DNA of 24,479 bases from the IMG/VR virus record IMGVR_UViG_3300046007_003513, positions 1 to 24,479 of that record; one strand, given 5' to 3'. A model generated the notes under the pieces. The model was not told the origin of the DNA and did no database searches. It worked only from the letters and a program-made list of their open reading frames with translations. The position numbers and the translations under genes are program-made. Positions 1 through 8,270 of the stretch are shown one piece after another. The DNA comes from a virus. The number at the start of each line of letters is the position of its first letter. Position 1 is the stretch's first letter.

Positions 1-1
1 A

Positions 2-238
2 ACAACTCGCACTGGAAGTCCAACTTTTACACCACCAGATGGAAAGTTATATAATGATAAAGGATATAGGTGGAATGGAGTTGGGTATTATTCGGCAGGA
101 CAAGAACTTCAACCTGCCGATGCCAGAACGGGTGGAACAAAATTTGATAAACCAGTTACATATGATCCTGCAAAAGCAAAGATATACAATCCCGCTGCCG
201 AATTACCTACTCCGACAGAAACTGGAAATCTTTGGTGA
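2..238 (+). CDS. C-terminal end of a probable virion structural protein (5' truncated)
   Basis: The frame starting at base 2 is open from the window edge to the TGA at 236-238, giving 78 residues. They are rich in Gly, Tyr, Pro and Thr (for example YNDKGYRWNGVGYYSAGQEL) and end in a Pro/Thr-rich tail, ETGNLW. The start lies outside the window. It is followed 35 nt later by the 735-aa structural gene, so a virion or baseplate component is the natural guess, but no family was recognised. A competing frame beginning at 39 overlaps it. I prefer this one because it is open to the window edge and its composition fits the neighbours. Confidence 0.6.
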   Translation, partial: TTRTGSPTFTPPDGKLYNDKGYRWNGVGYYSAGQELQPADARTGGTKFDKPVTYDPAKAKIYNPAAELPTPTETGNLW

Positions 239-240
239 GT

Positions 241-248
241 AATAAATA
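241..248 (+). promoter_or_regulatory. candidate late promoter (AATAAATA)
   Basis: AATAAATA is one base off the T4-type late promoter core TATAAATA. It sits just after the stop of the upstream gene, 24 nt before the ATG at 273. The strong Shine-Dalgarno AGGAGGT (257-263) would lie inside the transcript. The motif is short and AT-rich, so position is the main support. Confidence 0.45.
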
Positions 249-272
249 TCAGAACAAGGAGGTAACAGTATA

Positions 273-2480
273 ATGGCAGATTTCGTAAAAGGTCAGGCAA
301 CTTATTATGGTCCTGGTTTTCAGGGCAATAGAACTTCACAAGGTGATCGTTTCAATACTGAAGAATATAGCGCAGCGATTCAAATAGACATTAGAAATCA
401 GTTTGGTGTTCCGGAAAAAACAAAACAACTTGGATATGCCCGTGTTACAAATCTAGATACAAGAAAATCAATTTTAGTAAAACTCAATGATGTAGGATCA
501 CTAAAACCTGGGAGAGTAATTGATTTAAGTCAAGCATCTTTTAGATCATTATCACCAACAGGAACATTGGGACCAGGTGTTTTAAATAACATTAAAGTAG
601 AATATCTTGGACAATTTAAAAAAGGCAATCCTGTTGGACCCACTACAACTCCAAGAAGAACACCAACTCCACCACCTACAACACAAACACCGCAACCAGG
701 ACAAGCAGAAACACCACAACCAGGACAAGCAGAAACACCACAACCAGGACAAGAAGCAACAGAGAGTCCAATACCAAAAGCAGAAGAACTGACAAAAGAT
801 CAGATTGAATCTTTTACTCAATTAATAGAAGACAATCCACCAGAGTGGGAAAGTACAATTGATTTTCTTAAAAAACAATATCCAGATCAATTTGGAAGTG
901 TAGAACCATATACAAAGGAAGAGAAGGATAAGTTTTCGGCAGAAGAATTTGTAGCATGGCAACAGAGGCAAGAAGAATGGAAGAGAAGAAAAAAACCAGA
1001 TGTTGATCCAGCATCAGAAACCACAGGCAATTCTGTTATTCTTGCTGATCCTTGTAAAAATAACTTCTTTGCCCAAGTTGAATCATTCCTCCAAAACTTC
1101 TTTAAAAAGATTACAAAAGCTGGTAATTTTGTTCTAAATCTACCTGGAGAAATCAAATCAGTTGTTGATTTGATTGGAACTGCTTCCAAACAGTTTATTG
1201 GGCAGATCATGAACACGGTGACAAAAGCACTGGTCAAATGGATTAATGGAGGTCTTGCTGGTATTGCTCAAAAGATCTTTAATGCCATTTCCAATCCAAT
1301 TGAAGCTTTAGCAAAAGTGATTGGTGTTCAATCAGAGATACTAAATTTCTCCAAGAAATTATTTGACGCAATTAAATGTCTGGTTGCCAAAATATCAGAC
1401 GCATTGGTTGGTATGATTGAGGATATGATTGTCAGTATGGTCAAGAATGTTCTCAATGTTCCTGTCTGTGCCGTACAAGAATTCATTGGAGCACTTACAT
1501 CAAAGATTACTGGTCTTATTGATTCTTTCATTGGACCACTTCTTGGACCAATCTCAAAAATTATTGGAGTGGTGTTTAATCTACGAGACGCAATTTTGAA
1601 AGGAATTAATACGATTCGTAAGATTGCCAATCTATTCAAATGCGGTGAGAAGAAGAAGTGCCCAACAACTTATAAGTATGTGATTGATAAGGGTGTTCAA
1701 AAGGATAAGGACAATACTCAACAGAAAGACTTACTAGATAAGGCACTTGATTATTCACTGTCTGAAGGTGCTGGAAATCTTATTGGTGACTTCCAAAGAC
1801 AGTATGGAAAATGGTCTATCTTTGGTGAGACCGTTGGTGACTCTGGTTCAGAACTACCACCATGTAATACTGGAAACATCTTTAAGTGTGGAGCACCTAA
1901 AGTTGAATTCTTCGGTGGTGGTGGTGCTGGTGCGTCTGGACAGGTTATTCTTGGCAACTTCATTAATAAGATAGACAAAGATGATATTTTTGGTGGAGTT
2001 CAGAAGACCGCAAGTATCATCGGTGTAAACATCACAAGACCTGGAGAAGGATATACAGATGCTCCATTTGTTGCCTTTAGTGATGGGTGTGAGCAGGGAT
2101 ATGGTGCCTATGGTAGAGCAATCATTGATACAAATCAAAATTCACCAACCTATGGTCAGGTGACATCTGTCGTTGTATTCAGTGAAGGTGAAAACTATCC
2201 AGCAGAAGCACCAGAAGAATCTTATATTGGTACTGTGGTAATTGAGAATCCTGGTAGTGGATATGCTGATAATGATGTAGTTGAGAATGACGATGTTAAG
2301 GTTACATTCAGTGGTGGTAGAGTATCAACAGTTGAGATTAGAAAGCAGAGCACCTATCAGTCCCTGCCAGAACTAAATATTAGGACACTAACTGGTTCTG
2401 GAGCAATCCTGCGACCTGTTATGACGACTACACAAAGACCACAAACAGAGGTCGTAAGAGTTATTGATTGTGTATTATGA
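273..2480 (+). CDS. 735-aa virion/baseplate protein with N-terminal RlpA-like double-psi beta-barrel domain
   Basis: Residues 1-113 match the RlpA double-psi beta-barrel pattern: GQATYYG (7-13), NRTSQGDRF (19-27), VTNL (58-61), VKLNDVG (69-75) and GRVIDLS (80-86). In RlpA this fold cleaves or binds peptidoglycan. The Asp is kept (D73), but the AAH motif reads AAI (34-36), so catalysis is doubtful and glycan binding is possible. Residues ~117-165 are a Pro/Thr/Gln linker with a tandem 8-residue repeat. Residues ~265-460 are long, mostly hydrophobic helices. The C-terminal ~200 residues are beta-rich with GEGYTDAPF and GSGYAD motifs also seen in the 1784-aa protein at 11225. The ATG at 273 follows a strong AGGAGGT. 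The stop overlaps the next start (ATGA). A tail-tip or baseplate component that engages the cell wall is likely (inference). Confidence 0.85.
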   Translation: MADFVKGQATYYGPGFQGNRTSQGDRFNTEEYSAAIQIDIRNQFGVPEKTKQLGYARVTNLDTRKSILVKLNDVGSLKPGRVIDLSQASFRSLSPTGTLGPGVLNNIKVEYLGQFKKGNPVGPTTTPRRTPTPPPTTQTPQPGQAETPQPGQAETPQPGQEATESPIPKAEELTKDQIESFTQLIEDNPPEWESTIDFLKKQYPDQFGSVEPYTKEEKDKFSAEEFVAWQQRQEEWKRRKKPDVDPASETTGNSVILADPCKNNFFAQVESFLQNFFKKITKAGNFVLNLPGEIKSVVDLIGTASKQFIGQIMNTVTKALVKWINGGLAGIAQKIFNAISNPIEALAKVIGVQSEILNFSKKLFDAIKCLVAKISDALVGMIEDMIVSMVKNVLNVPVCAVQEFIGALTSKITGLIDSFIGPLLGPISKIIGVVFNLRDAILKGINTIRKIANLFKCGEKKKCPTTYKYVIDKGVQKDKDNTQQKDLLDKALDYSLSEGAGNLIGDFQRQYGKWSIFGETVGDSGSELPPCNTGNIFKCGAPKVEFFGGGGAGASGQVILGNFINKIDKDDIFGGVQKTASIIGVNITRPGEGYTDAPFVAFSDGCEQGYGAYGRAIIDTNQNSPTYGQVTSVVVFSEGENYPAEAPEESYIGTVVIENPGSGYADNDVVENDDVKVTFSGGRVSTVEIRKQSTYQSLPELNIRTLTGSGAILRPVMTTTQRPQTEVVRVIDCVL
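687..758 (+). repeat. three tandem 24-bp units encoding TPQPGQAE
   Basis: Three in-frame copies of an 8-codon unit, 687-710, 711-734 and 735-758, encode TPQPGQAE twice and then TPQPGQEA. They extend a Pro-rich linker between the RlpA-like head and the helical body. Copies 1 and 2 differ by a silent base (ccg/cca), and the third drifts at its end. In-frame unit gain or loss would change linker length. Confidence 0.9.
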
Positions 2481-3022
2481 CGCAAGAAGCAAGATCTATA
2501 GATGTATTTGGACCAAATCTGTTTCTTGAAACGGGTGGATCTCAAGTAGGAGTTGCTGGAAAAACTTCTTACACTATACAGGCACAAAATGAGTCTGGTA
2601 TAAAGTATAATCAAGGACTTTATCAGAGTGGTCTTTCTCGTCACTATGCCGAAAAAACACTTCAGGTTGAGTGTGGCGTCAAGAACAGTGAAGGTGATGT
2701 GAGTTATATGTTGGTTGCTCATAAGGGCGACCTGGCAATGAATGCCGATACTGGATTTATTAGAATTAAAGGAAAGCAGATTGTTCTTGAAGCTGCTGAT
2801 GAACTAGTTCTTCAATCTCGTAAGATTCGTATTGGTTATGAAGAAGAAGGAAGAACAAGTCAGATAGACATTATTGGTAATGAGACTAATATTCTTTCTT
2901 CGGAAGGTAATATGTCAGACCTTCTGGGAACAAGTAATATTTTTAAGGCATTTGCTGGAAGTTATGTGACCGATAAGGTTACAGATCTCGTCAAGGGTGT
3001 TTCTCTAGGACTACTGGGATAA
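2477..3022 (+). CDS. 181-aa probable baseplate spike-like structural protein
   Basis: The ATG at 2477 overlaps the upstream stop (ATGA), so the pair is probably translationally coupled. A TTG nine bases upstream (2468) is in frame but less likely. Residues ~80-120 are short alternating beta segments (GDLAMNADTGFIRIKGKQI, then LEAADELVLQSRKIRIG), which resemble the repeated strands in the beta-helix of gp5/VgrG-type spike proteins. The C-terminus (residues ~155-181) is Gly/Leu/Val-rich and helical. I did not recognise a specific family. Position directly after the RlpA-like protein suggests that both belong to the tail tip or baseplate; the spike reading is inference. Confidence 0.75.
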   Translation: MTQEARSIDVFGPNLFLETGGSQVGVAGKTSYTIQAQNESGIKYNQGLYQSGLSRHYAEKTLQVECGVKNSEGDVSYMLVAHKGDLAMNADTGFIRIKGKQIVLEAADELVLQSRKIRIGYEEEGRTSQIDIIGNETNILSSEGNMSDLLGTSNIFKAFAGSYVTDKVTDLVKGVSLGLLG

Positions 3023-3026
3023 AAAT

Positions 3027-5600
3027 ATGGCACTACCATTTGATCAGCAAAAAACACAATCTGGTAATTCTATTTTTGAAAACATATATGCCTATGGAAG
3101 TATCGAAACTCCTAAAATTAAAACAACATCAATTCCTGGAATTGAGGGAATATCAGAAGGTATTTTAGCTGCAAGTAAAAATAGAATTTTTGTATCAACA
3201 GCTGGTGATGATAATAATAGTGGTCTGAGTGCCGATGATCCAGTTCTTACAATTAAAAGAGCAGCAGAAATAGCAACAACTAATTTTGAAGATACTGATA
3301 AAAAATCAATTTATGTTTCTTCTGGAGAATATGTGGAACAAAATCCTATTGTTCTTCCAAGATTTTGTGCCATTATTGGAGATAGTTTAAGAACAGTTGT
3401 ATTAAGACCTGGAATTCCTGATATTGACTACTTCAAAGTCAAAGAAGGTGATATGTTAATGAATCTTGTTTTTAGAGACAATGATGGTGGAGATTTTACA
3501 TTTAGATATGCGATGTCATATGATAATAGTGGTCCAAAACTAATCATCAACCAATCTCCATATGCTTTAAATTGCTCATTAATTTCAACTAGAGGTAGAG
3601 GTAAAAACTCATATTCAATAGTTGCTAATCAATGGACAAAGGGATTTTCACAAGAACCAAGAGGATCTTTTGCTTATGTTGATGGAAACGCCGTAGATTC
3701 AATATCCAGTGGAGATTCTAGTGGTGGAAATCTTGAGTCTATGGTTTTTGCTCTATTATCAATAATTACACCTGGTATTGGCATCCATATTGATAATTGT
3801 GCGTATGCTCAGATTGTTAATGTCTTTGGAATTTTTAATACTGATAATATTTTGTGTGAAAACGGTGGTTATGCCTCTGTCACAAACTCAGCAACAAACT
3901 TTGGGATTAACGCTCTTCGTGCTGTAGGATTTTCGACAGTTACTAACTCATATTCTCAAGATGTTGGTATAGTAACTTTTGCCTGTGCTAGTTCTACTGG
4001 TGTTGGAAGCACTGATAGGATTACGATTGCTGGAGCGGCAACCACAATTGCAAGTTCACAATCCATCGTTAGTATTGTTGATAATGGGAATGGGGATGAA
4101 CTACAAAAACCAAATATTAATAATTTGTTGAGATTTGGATATACTGATGGAGAAACTAATTTTACACACTCTGGCATAGAGTTTCAGATTAGAAAGGTTT
4201 CCGATTCAAGAACTATCACTTATAGTGGAGAAACTAGAACTGTATATGATGTTTCAATTTCTCCTCGTTTAGATGAATACTTCTCTGGATCATATATTCA
4301 ATATTCAAATTTTAATAACATAAGCGTCAAACAGTTAAGACCATCAGTTGTTAACTCATCATCTCATACTTGGGAATATGCTGGATCTGGAACCAATTAT
4401 GATGCACTTCCAAAAAATGGAGGATTCACAAGGGTAGAAAATGAACAAGTGGAGGAAGATTATGGACAGGTCTACACTTCAGGAACAAACGAACTTGGTG
4501 ATTTCAAAGTAGGAAACTTTGTTGTTCTTAAAAATAATACAGGTGAAGTTCAGTTTACGACTCCAATTCCGATTGCCCAGATTGATAGAATTAATTTCAC
4601 TTCTGGAAATACAAATCTGATTATTACTGGTGCTGTCGATGATACTCAAATGGGTGGGTCCGCACCATCAGATAATTTTATACCAACTCAAAGAGCGGTA
4701 AATGTTTTTGTAAGTTCTGGTTCAACAACACTTACCAATAAAATAATTGCTGCTGGTTCAAATACAATTACTGGATTAACTAACTCAAATTTATCTGGTA
4801 GTGCTGGTATTACAAATGCAAATCTTGCAACACCAACTATTTCAGGAATATCTCTTGGAAGTAATCTTACAGATTTAACACTTGGAACACACTTAAGTTT
4901 TGCAAGTGGTTCTACTTATAACGGAGGAACTGCAAGACAAATTGTAACTAATGCCACAAGTTCTAATACAGCATCAGCAATAGTTGCTCGTGATGGTTCT
5001 GGTAACTTTAGTGCAGGTCAGATTACGGCAACTTCATTTGTAAAATCTGGCGGAACTTCAAGTCAATTCTTAAAAGCAGATGGTTCTATTGACTCTACAA
5101 CGTATGCTTCCGCAAATACCTTTAATGGAACTCTGAACAACATATTAACACTTAATACTTCTGGGACTGGATTATCTGGTATTGCAACATACAATAATGC
5201 TTCCGCAGTTACGTTCACTGTTACAAGCAATGCAACAAGTTCTAACACTGGCGGCACAATAGTTGCTCGTGATGGATCTGGTAATTTTAGTGCTGGAACT
5301 ATTACCGCAACAGACTTTAACTCAACATCAGATATCAATCTGAAAACCAATATCAAACCAATTCTTTCACCATTATCCAAGTTACTTCAACTTAATGGTA
5401 TAACTTTCAACTGGAAAAAAGATAATAGACCTTCTGTTGGTGTAATAGCACAAGAAGTTGAAAAAGTATTTCCAGAACTTGTAAATGAAACTGAAAACTT
5501 TAAGACAGTTAATTATGATGGTTTGATTGGATTACTGATAGAAGCAATTAAAGAGCAACAACAGCAAATAGACGAGCTCAAAAAACAGGTCAATAAATAA
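3027..5600 (+). CDS. 857-aa tail fibre/baseplate protein with C-terminal Peptidase_S74 chaperone
   Basis: Near the N-terminus, RIFVSTAGDDNNSGLSADDP and TIKRAAEIA are the entry strand of a pectin-lyase-like right-handed beta-helix, the fold used by fibres and tailspikes. The middle contains an HTWEYAGSGTNYDALP stretch and YTSGTNELGDFKVGNF, both with counterparts in the 1784-aa protein. Two 27-residue repeats around ARDGSGNFSAG follow. The C-terminus has SDINLKTNI (from S768) and GVIAQEVEKVFPEL, then a Gln/Lys coiled tail: the S74 intramolecular chaperone. In that family the domain drives trimerisation and cuts itself off at the conserved Ser, here S768. The gene starts 4 nt after the previous stop. 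An adhesin or fibre role is likely; no enzymatic site was seen in the helix. Confidence 0.88.
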   Translation: MALPFDQQKTQSGNSIFENIYAYGSIETPKIKTTSIPGIEGISEGILAASKNRIFVSTAGDDNNSGLSADDPVLTIKRAAEIATTNFEDTDKKSIYVSSGEYVEQNPIVLPRFCAIIGDSLRTVVLRPGIPDIDYFKVKEGDMLMNLVFRDNDGGDFTFRYAMSYDNSGPKLIINQSPYALNCSLISTRGRGKNSYSIVANQWTKGFSQEPRGSFAYVDGNAVDSISSGDSSGGNLESMVFALLSIITPGIGIHIDNCAYAQIVNVFGIFNTDNILCENGGYASVTNSATNFGINALRAVGFSTVTNSYSQDVGIVTFACASSTGVGSTDRITIAGAATTIASSQSIVSIVDNGNGDELQKPNINNLLRFGYTDGETNFTHSGIEFQIRKVSDSRTITYSGETRTVYDVSISPRLDEYFSGSYIQYSNFNNISVKQLRPSVVNSSSHTWEYAGSGTNYDALPKNGGFTRVENEQVEEDYGQVYTSGTNELGDFKVGNFVVLKNNTGEVQFTTPIPIAQIDRINFTSGNTNLIITGAVDDTQMGGSAPSDNFIPTQRAVNVFVSSGSTTLTNKIIAAGSNTITGLTNSNLSGSAGITNANLATPTISGISLGSNLTDLTLGTHLSFASGSTYNGGTARQIVTNATSSNTASAIVARDGSGNFSAGQITATSFVKSGGTSSQFLKADGSIDSTTYASANTFNGTLNNILTLNTSGTGLSGIATYNNASAVTFTVTSNATSSNTGGTIVARDGSGNFSAGTITATDFNSTSDINLKTNIKPILSPLSKLLQLNGITFNWKKDNRPSVGVIAQEVEKVFPELVNETENFKTVNYDGLIGLLIEAIKEQQQQIDELKKQVNK
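4953..5033 (+). repeat. diverged direct repeat, copy 1 (ARDGSGNFSAG unit)
   Basis: A 27-codon unit ending just before 5034 is repeated in frame at 5232-5312, 279 bp downstream. Both encode ATSSNT, then ARDGSGNFSAG, then an ITAT stretch. Most differences are at third positions or in the variable centre. It is a fibre shaft-type repeat inside the 857-aa gene. Confidence 0.8.
5232..5312 (+). repeat. diverged direct repeat, copy 2 (ARDGSGNFSAG unit)
   Basis: Second copy of the unit at 4953-5033. It lies immediately before the S74 chaperone domain, so the repeats form the last fibre segment ahead of the expected self-cleavage site. Confidence 0.8.
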
Positions 5601-5607
5601 AAATAAA

Positions 5608-5988
5608 ATGGCATTTCAAATTTCTGGAACCACAATAATTGATAATAACAGAGGTTTAAAGCAATATGGCGATACGTTAAATTCGCTTGGTAATACTGGA
5701 ACCTCTGCAACTTTAAATTTGTCTCTCGGAAATTTTATAACTGCTACTCTTACAGGTAGTTGCACTTTTTCTTTTTCAAATCCTACTACCAATGCTTTTG
5801 CTTTTACTTTAGTTCTTACAAATGATGGCACCGGTGGTAGAACAATTACTTGGCCAGCAGCAGTAATTTGGCCATCTGGATCAATTCCCACTAGAACTAC
5901 ATCAGCAAATAAAACTGATGTTTATACTTTTTTCACTGTAAACTCTGGATCAACCTGGTATGGTAATCTAGCACAATACAACTATTGA
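5608..5988 (+). CDS. 126-aa tail-fibre accessory/structural protein
   Basis: The ATG at 5608 lies 7 nt after the upstream stop. The protein begins MAFQISGTTIIDNNRG and is almost all beta-strand. TLTNDGTGGRTITWPAAVIW and GSTWYGNLAQYNY match a pattern I know from many phage tail and fibre proteins (strand, GGRTITWP, strand, GSTWYG), which form small beta-sandwich domains. No enzymatic motif is visible. It sits between the S74 fibre and the dioxygenase/adhesin block, so it may be a fibre-tip or fibre-connector domain encoded as a separate gene. Family membership is from memory. Confidence 0.75.
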   Translation: MAFQISGTTIIDNNRGLKQYGDTLNSLGNTGTSATLNLSLGNFITATLTGSCTFSFSNPTTNAFAFTLVLTNDGTGGRTITWPAAVIWPSGSIPTRTTSANKTDVYTFFTVNSGSTWYGNLAQYNY

Positions 5989-5992
5989 TATT

Positions 5993-6583
5993 ATGGATTC
6001 AAAATATAACAATTTTATTGGAATGTATCATGATGTATTTCCTGATGGATTTTGTAGTCATTTAATTGATGAATTTGAAAGATTACTAGTTTCTGGTGCT
6101 TGTGGCAATAGACAAACATATGAAAATGCACTAAAAACTGCGAAAGACGATTATCACTACTTTATGAATATTAAAACTAATCCTATGGATTTTTTTAATA
6201 ATGAATCTGTAGTAGATGTATTTGTAAATGGACTACAAAAATGTTTTAATGATTATGTAAATGAATATGATATTCTAAGAGATTATGATTTGAGATGTAC
6301 CCATCTTAAAATGCAAAAAACTGTTCCTGGTGGTGGGTATCATAGATGGCACGCAGAACAAAGTCCAGATGCTGATGCAGCAAGATGTTTAGTATATATC
6401 GCTTATTTGAATGATATAGAAGAAGCAGGAGAAACAGAGTTTTTATATCAAAGAATTAGAATACCCCCAAAAGAAAACACAATGGTAATTTGGCCAGCAT
6501 CATTTACACATACTCATAGAGGTAACGTAGTTCATGGTGACAAATCTAAATACATAGTGACTGGATGGTTTTACATAGAATGA
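5993..6583 (+). CDS. 2OG-Fe(II) dioxygenase (prolyl-4-hydroxylase-like)
   Basis: The 196-aa protein has the C-terminal layout of 2-oxoglutarate/Fe(II) oxygenases of the prolyl-4-hydroxylase type. GGGYHRWHAE contains H120 and E122 as an HxE variant of the usual HxD iron pair. AYLND and GETEF form the core strands. THTHRG supplies the distal His (H175). A Lys in KYIVTGW (about K186) is positioned to hold 2-oxoglutarate. The family hydroxylates amino-acid side chains, often Pro, using O2 and releasing succinate and CO2. The next gene, 3 nt downstream, encodes a Gly/Pro-rich protein with about 16 Pro-Gly pairs, which are plausible substrates (inference). Glu for Asp occurs in some family members as I recall, but activity is not proven. 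Confidence 0.85.
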   Translation: MDSKYNNFIGMYHDVFPDGFCSHLIDEFERLLVSGACGNRQTYENALKTAKDDYHYFMNIKTNPMDFFNNESVVDVFVNGLQKCFNDYVNEYDILRDYDLRCTHLKMQKTVPGGGYHRWHAEQSPDADAARCLVYIAYLNDIEEAGETEFLYQRIRIPPKENTMVIWPASFTHTHRGNVVHGDKSKYIVTGWFYIE

Positions 6584-6586
6584 AGT

Positions 6587-7447
6587 ATGACTGCCAATTC
6601 TAGAAGACTTTCTTCATCCCAACAAATTGCCGGAAGTGTAACTTTTAATTCTCCAGGAAATTGGACTTCTCCAAATAGACTGGTTCAAGTAACTGTTCAG
6701 GGACAAGGTGGAACAGGAAGTCCAGGAAATTCTGGAACAGCAGGCACTGGCGGCCCAGGAAATTCTGGAACTAGTGGTGGTGGCGGAGGTGGAGGTAGCT
6801 CACCAAACCACAATGGTGGTTCTCCAGGAAATCCAGGAACTGGAGGAGGAGGCGGATCAGCAGGATATAGTGGAAATCCTGGAGGATCAGGTGGCGCAGG
6901 TAATCCTGGTGCTGCAAATCCTGGAATTTCTGGAAATGCAGGAACTTCTGGAACAAGTTCTTCAGCTTTAGGAGTTATTTTTCCTGGCGGTGCTGGTGGA
7001 AATGGGGGAACTGCTAATCCAGGAACAGCAGGTTCTGGTGGTGGTGGAGGAAACGGCGGCGGCGGTGGTGGTGGTGCCAACTATGGAGGTAATAACGGGG
7101 CTGGAGGAAACCCCGGAGGTAATTCAGGAACCAACCGACCAAAAAACACAGGTAGCTCTGTTGGAGGAAATGGAGGCGCAGGAAGTGCGGCTAGCGGTGG
7201 AAACGGCGGAGCCGGTGGAAATGTAAGACCATCTCGCCCTGGGGTAGCTAATAATATGGGATCTGGCGGTGGTGGTGGCGGCGCTAATGTTGGAAATCCT
7301 GGAGCCCCTGGTTCATCAGGACCAGGAAATAGTGGATCTGCAGGATCTCCATCAACTTCTCCAGGAGTATCTGTAACTCCCGCAACTTCTTATCCAATCA
7401 CTGTTGGATCTGGAGGATTCATAACCATTTCTTGGAACACACAATAA
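6587..7447 (+). CDS. Gly/Pro-rich adhesin-like tail protein (286 aa)
   Basis: A short beta segment at the N-terminus (GSVTFNSPGNWTSPNRLVQV) is followed by ~210 residues dominated by Gly with Asn, Ser, Ala, Thr and Pro, and a closing strand, YPITVGSGGFITISWNTQ. This layout is common in phage tail proteins, and its composition resembles the polyglycine-II adhesin gp38 at the long-tail-fibre tip of T2/S16-type phages. I see no sequence identity that proves gp38. It has runs of 6-7 Gly and about 16 Pro-Gly pairs in GNPG, PGNSG and SPG contexts. It is not a strict Gly-X-Y collagen. The ATG is 3 nt after the dioxygenase stop; the TAA overlaps the next start. Probable role: receptor contact at the fibre tip (inference). 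Confidence 0.8.
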   Translation: MTANSRRLSSSQQIAGSVTFNSPGNWTSPNRLVQVTVQGQGGTGSPGNSGTAGTGGPGNSGTSGGGGGGGSSPNHNGGSPGNPGTGGGGGSAGYSGNPGGSGGAGNPGAANPGISGNAGTSGTSSSALGVIFPGGAGGNGGTANPGTAGSGGGGGNGGGGGGGANYGGNNGAGGNPGGNSGTNRPKNTGSSVGGNGGAGSAASGGNGGAGGNVRPSRPGVANNMGSGGGGGGANVGNPGAPGSSGPGNSGSAGSPSTSPGVSVTPATSYPITVGSGGFITISWNTQ

Positions 7448-7803
7448 TGGACACATTTACGAAATATGCTTTCTTAGATAGGAATAACATAGTAGTCAAT
7501 TGTATAGTGTCTGTTGGTATTTTAACCGAAATTGGAAGTTCTTTAGAACCTTACGGTATTATTGAATATGGATCAGAAAATTCTTTAATTTTAAATGAAG
7601 CGTCTATTGGATATAGTTTAGATGAAAATCTAAACGCTTTTATTCCGCCTCAACCAGACTCAACTTATCTTTTAGACCAAACATCGTGGAGTTGGAAACC
7701 AGATCCATCATTAGAATATGATTTGAAAAATGATGGTAAAATGTATAAGTATGATGATGAAAATACTTGTTGGATTCCAACTTGGAAAAGTGACAATATA
7801 TAA
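7447..7803 (+). CDS. 118-aa cyanophage-type tail-region protein, function unknown
   Basis: The ATG at 7447 shares its A with the upstream TAA (TAATG), which indicates coupling. An in-frame TTG at 7432 is less likely. The sequence runs KYAFLDRNNIVVNCIVSVG, then GYSLDENLNAFIPPQPD, then SWSWKPDPS, then NDGKMYKYDDENTCWIPTW. I recognise the order (YAFLDENNIV, IGYTYD, AFIPP, LW, DGKMY, W) from proteins common near tail-fibre genes of marine cyanophages, but their biochemical role is not known to me. Repeated Trp-centred strands suggest a small beta protein. Its position after the adhesin-like gene would fit a capping, fibre-attachment or assembly role (inference). Confidence 0.75.
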   Translation: MDTFTKYAFLDRNNIVVNCIVSVGILTEIGSSLEPYGIIEYGSENSLILNEASIGYSLDENLNAFIPPQPDSTYLLDQTSWSWKPDPSLEYDLKNDGKMYKYDDENTCWIPTWKSDNI

Positions 7804-7829
7804 ATTAGCAGAAACAATAATTTTAGATT

Positions 7830-8270
7830 ATGGCACAGAAAAAAATTTCCAAAACAAGAAAACAAATACATGCAGAATATGAAAACAATGAGCTTGCTGG
7901 TTTAAAACAAAATCAAACCAGAGCAAGATCTCTTTCTGTTGGAACATGTACTGGTGGACTAATTGAAGTCAACATGAGAGGAGACTTTTCCAATCTTTGG
8001 TATATTTTACATCCTGTTGAAGCAGTTGAAGTTATGGAGCAACTTGCTGCTGCATGTGGTCTACAAATTGCTATGCGTCCCAAACAAGATTTTAGTACCT
8101 GGAGATCTTGGGATACTACAATTCCAAGTGAATCTCATTGGTTGGGAACAGCTCCTTGGCAACTTGACGACGAACAAAGGGAAAAATTAACAGAGATTAG
8201 AGAAAAGAATATAAAAGCAATAGAAGAAAGTAAAGATAAACTGCTTAACGAATCAAAAGATGAATCTTGA
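7830..8270 (+). CDS. 146-aa conserved-looking phage protein, function unknown
   Basis: The ATG at 7830 is 26 nt after the previous stop with no clear Shine-Dalgarno. The N-terminus is basic and helical (AQKKISKTRKQIHAEYENNE). The core (SLSVGTCTGGLIEVNMRGDF, then NLWYILHPVEAVEVMEQLAA) looks like an alpha/beta domain, with WRSW and HWLGTAPW Trp motifs after it. The C-terminus is a charged helix (~110-146). The MRGDF..LWYILHPVEAVE pattern seems familiar from cyanophage hypothetical proteins. No catalytic motif was identified. It overlaps the next gene by 11 nt, placing it in the same transcription unit as the sulfotransferase. Confidence 0.72.
   Translation: MAQKKISKTRKQIHAEYENNELAGLKQNQTRARSLSVGTCTGGLIEVNMRGDFSNLWYILHPVEAVEVMEQLAAACGLQIAMRPKQDFSTWRSWDTTIPSESHWLGTAPWQLDDEQREKLTEIREKNIKAIEESKDKLLNESKDES

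Noticed and set aside
39-242. 67-aa open frame from 39 on the + strand
   Set aside because: It overlaps the frame open from the window edge to 238, which has the better composition and is the likely real gene end.
5592-5599. AATAAATA before the ATG at 5608
   Set aside because: Only 8 nt separate it from the start codon, so transcription would begin at or after the ATG; it is also just the Asn-Lys-stop end of the upstream gene.
6697-7080. 127-aa Pro-rich open frame on the - strand
   Set aside because: It is the antisense of Gly codons (GGN reads as NCC) in the adhesin-like gene, a composition shadow with no start context.
6708-7226. Other-frame + strand open frames inside the adhesin-like gene
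   Set aside because: Low-complexity Glu/Val/Gln repeats created by the Gly-rich gene in a shifted frame.
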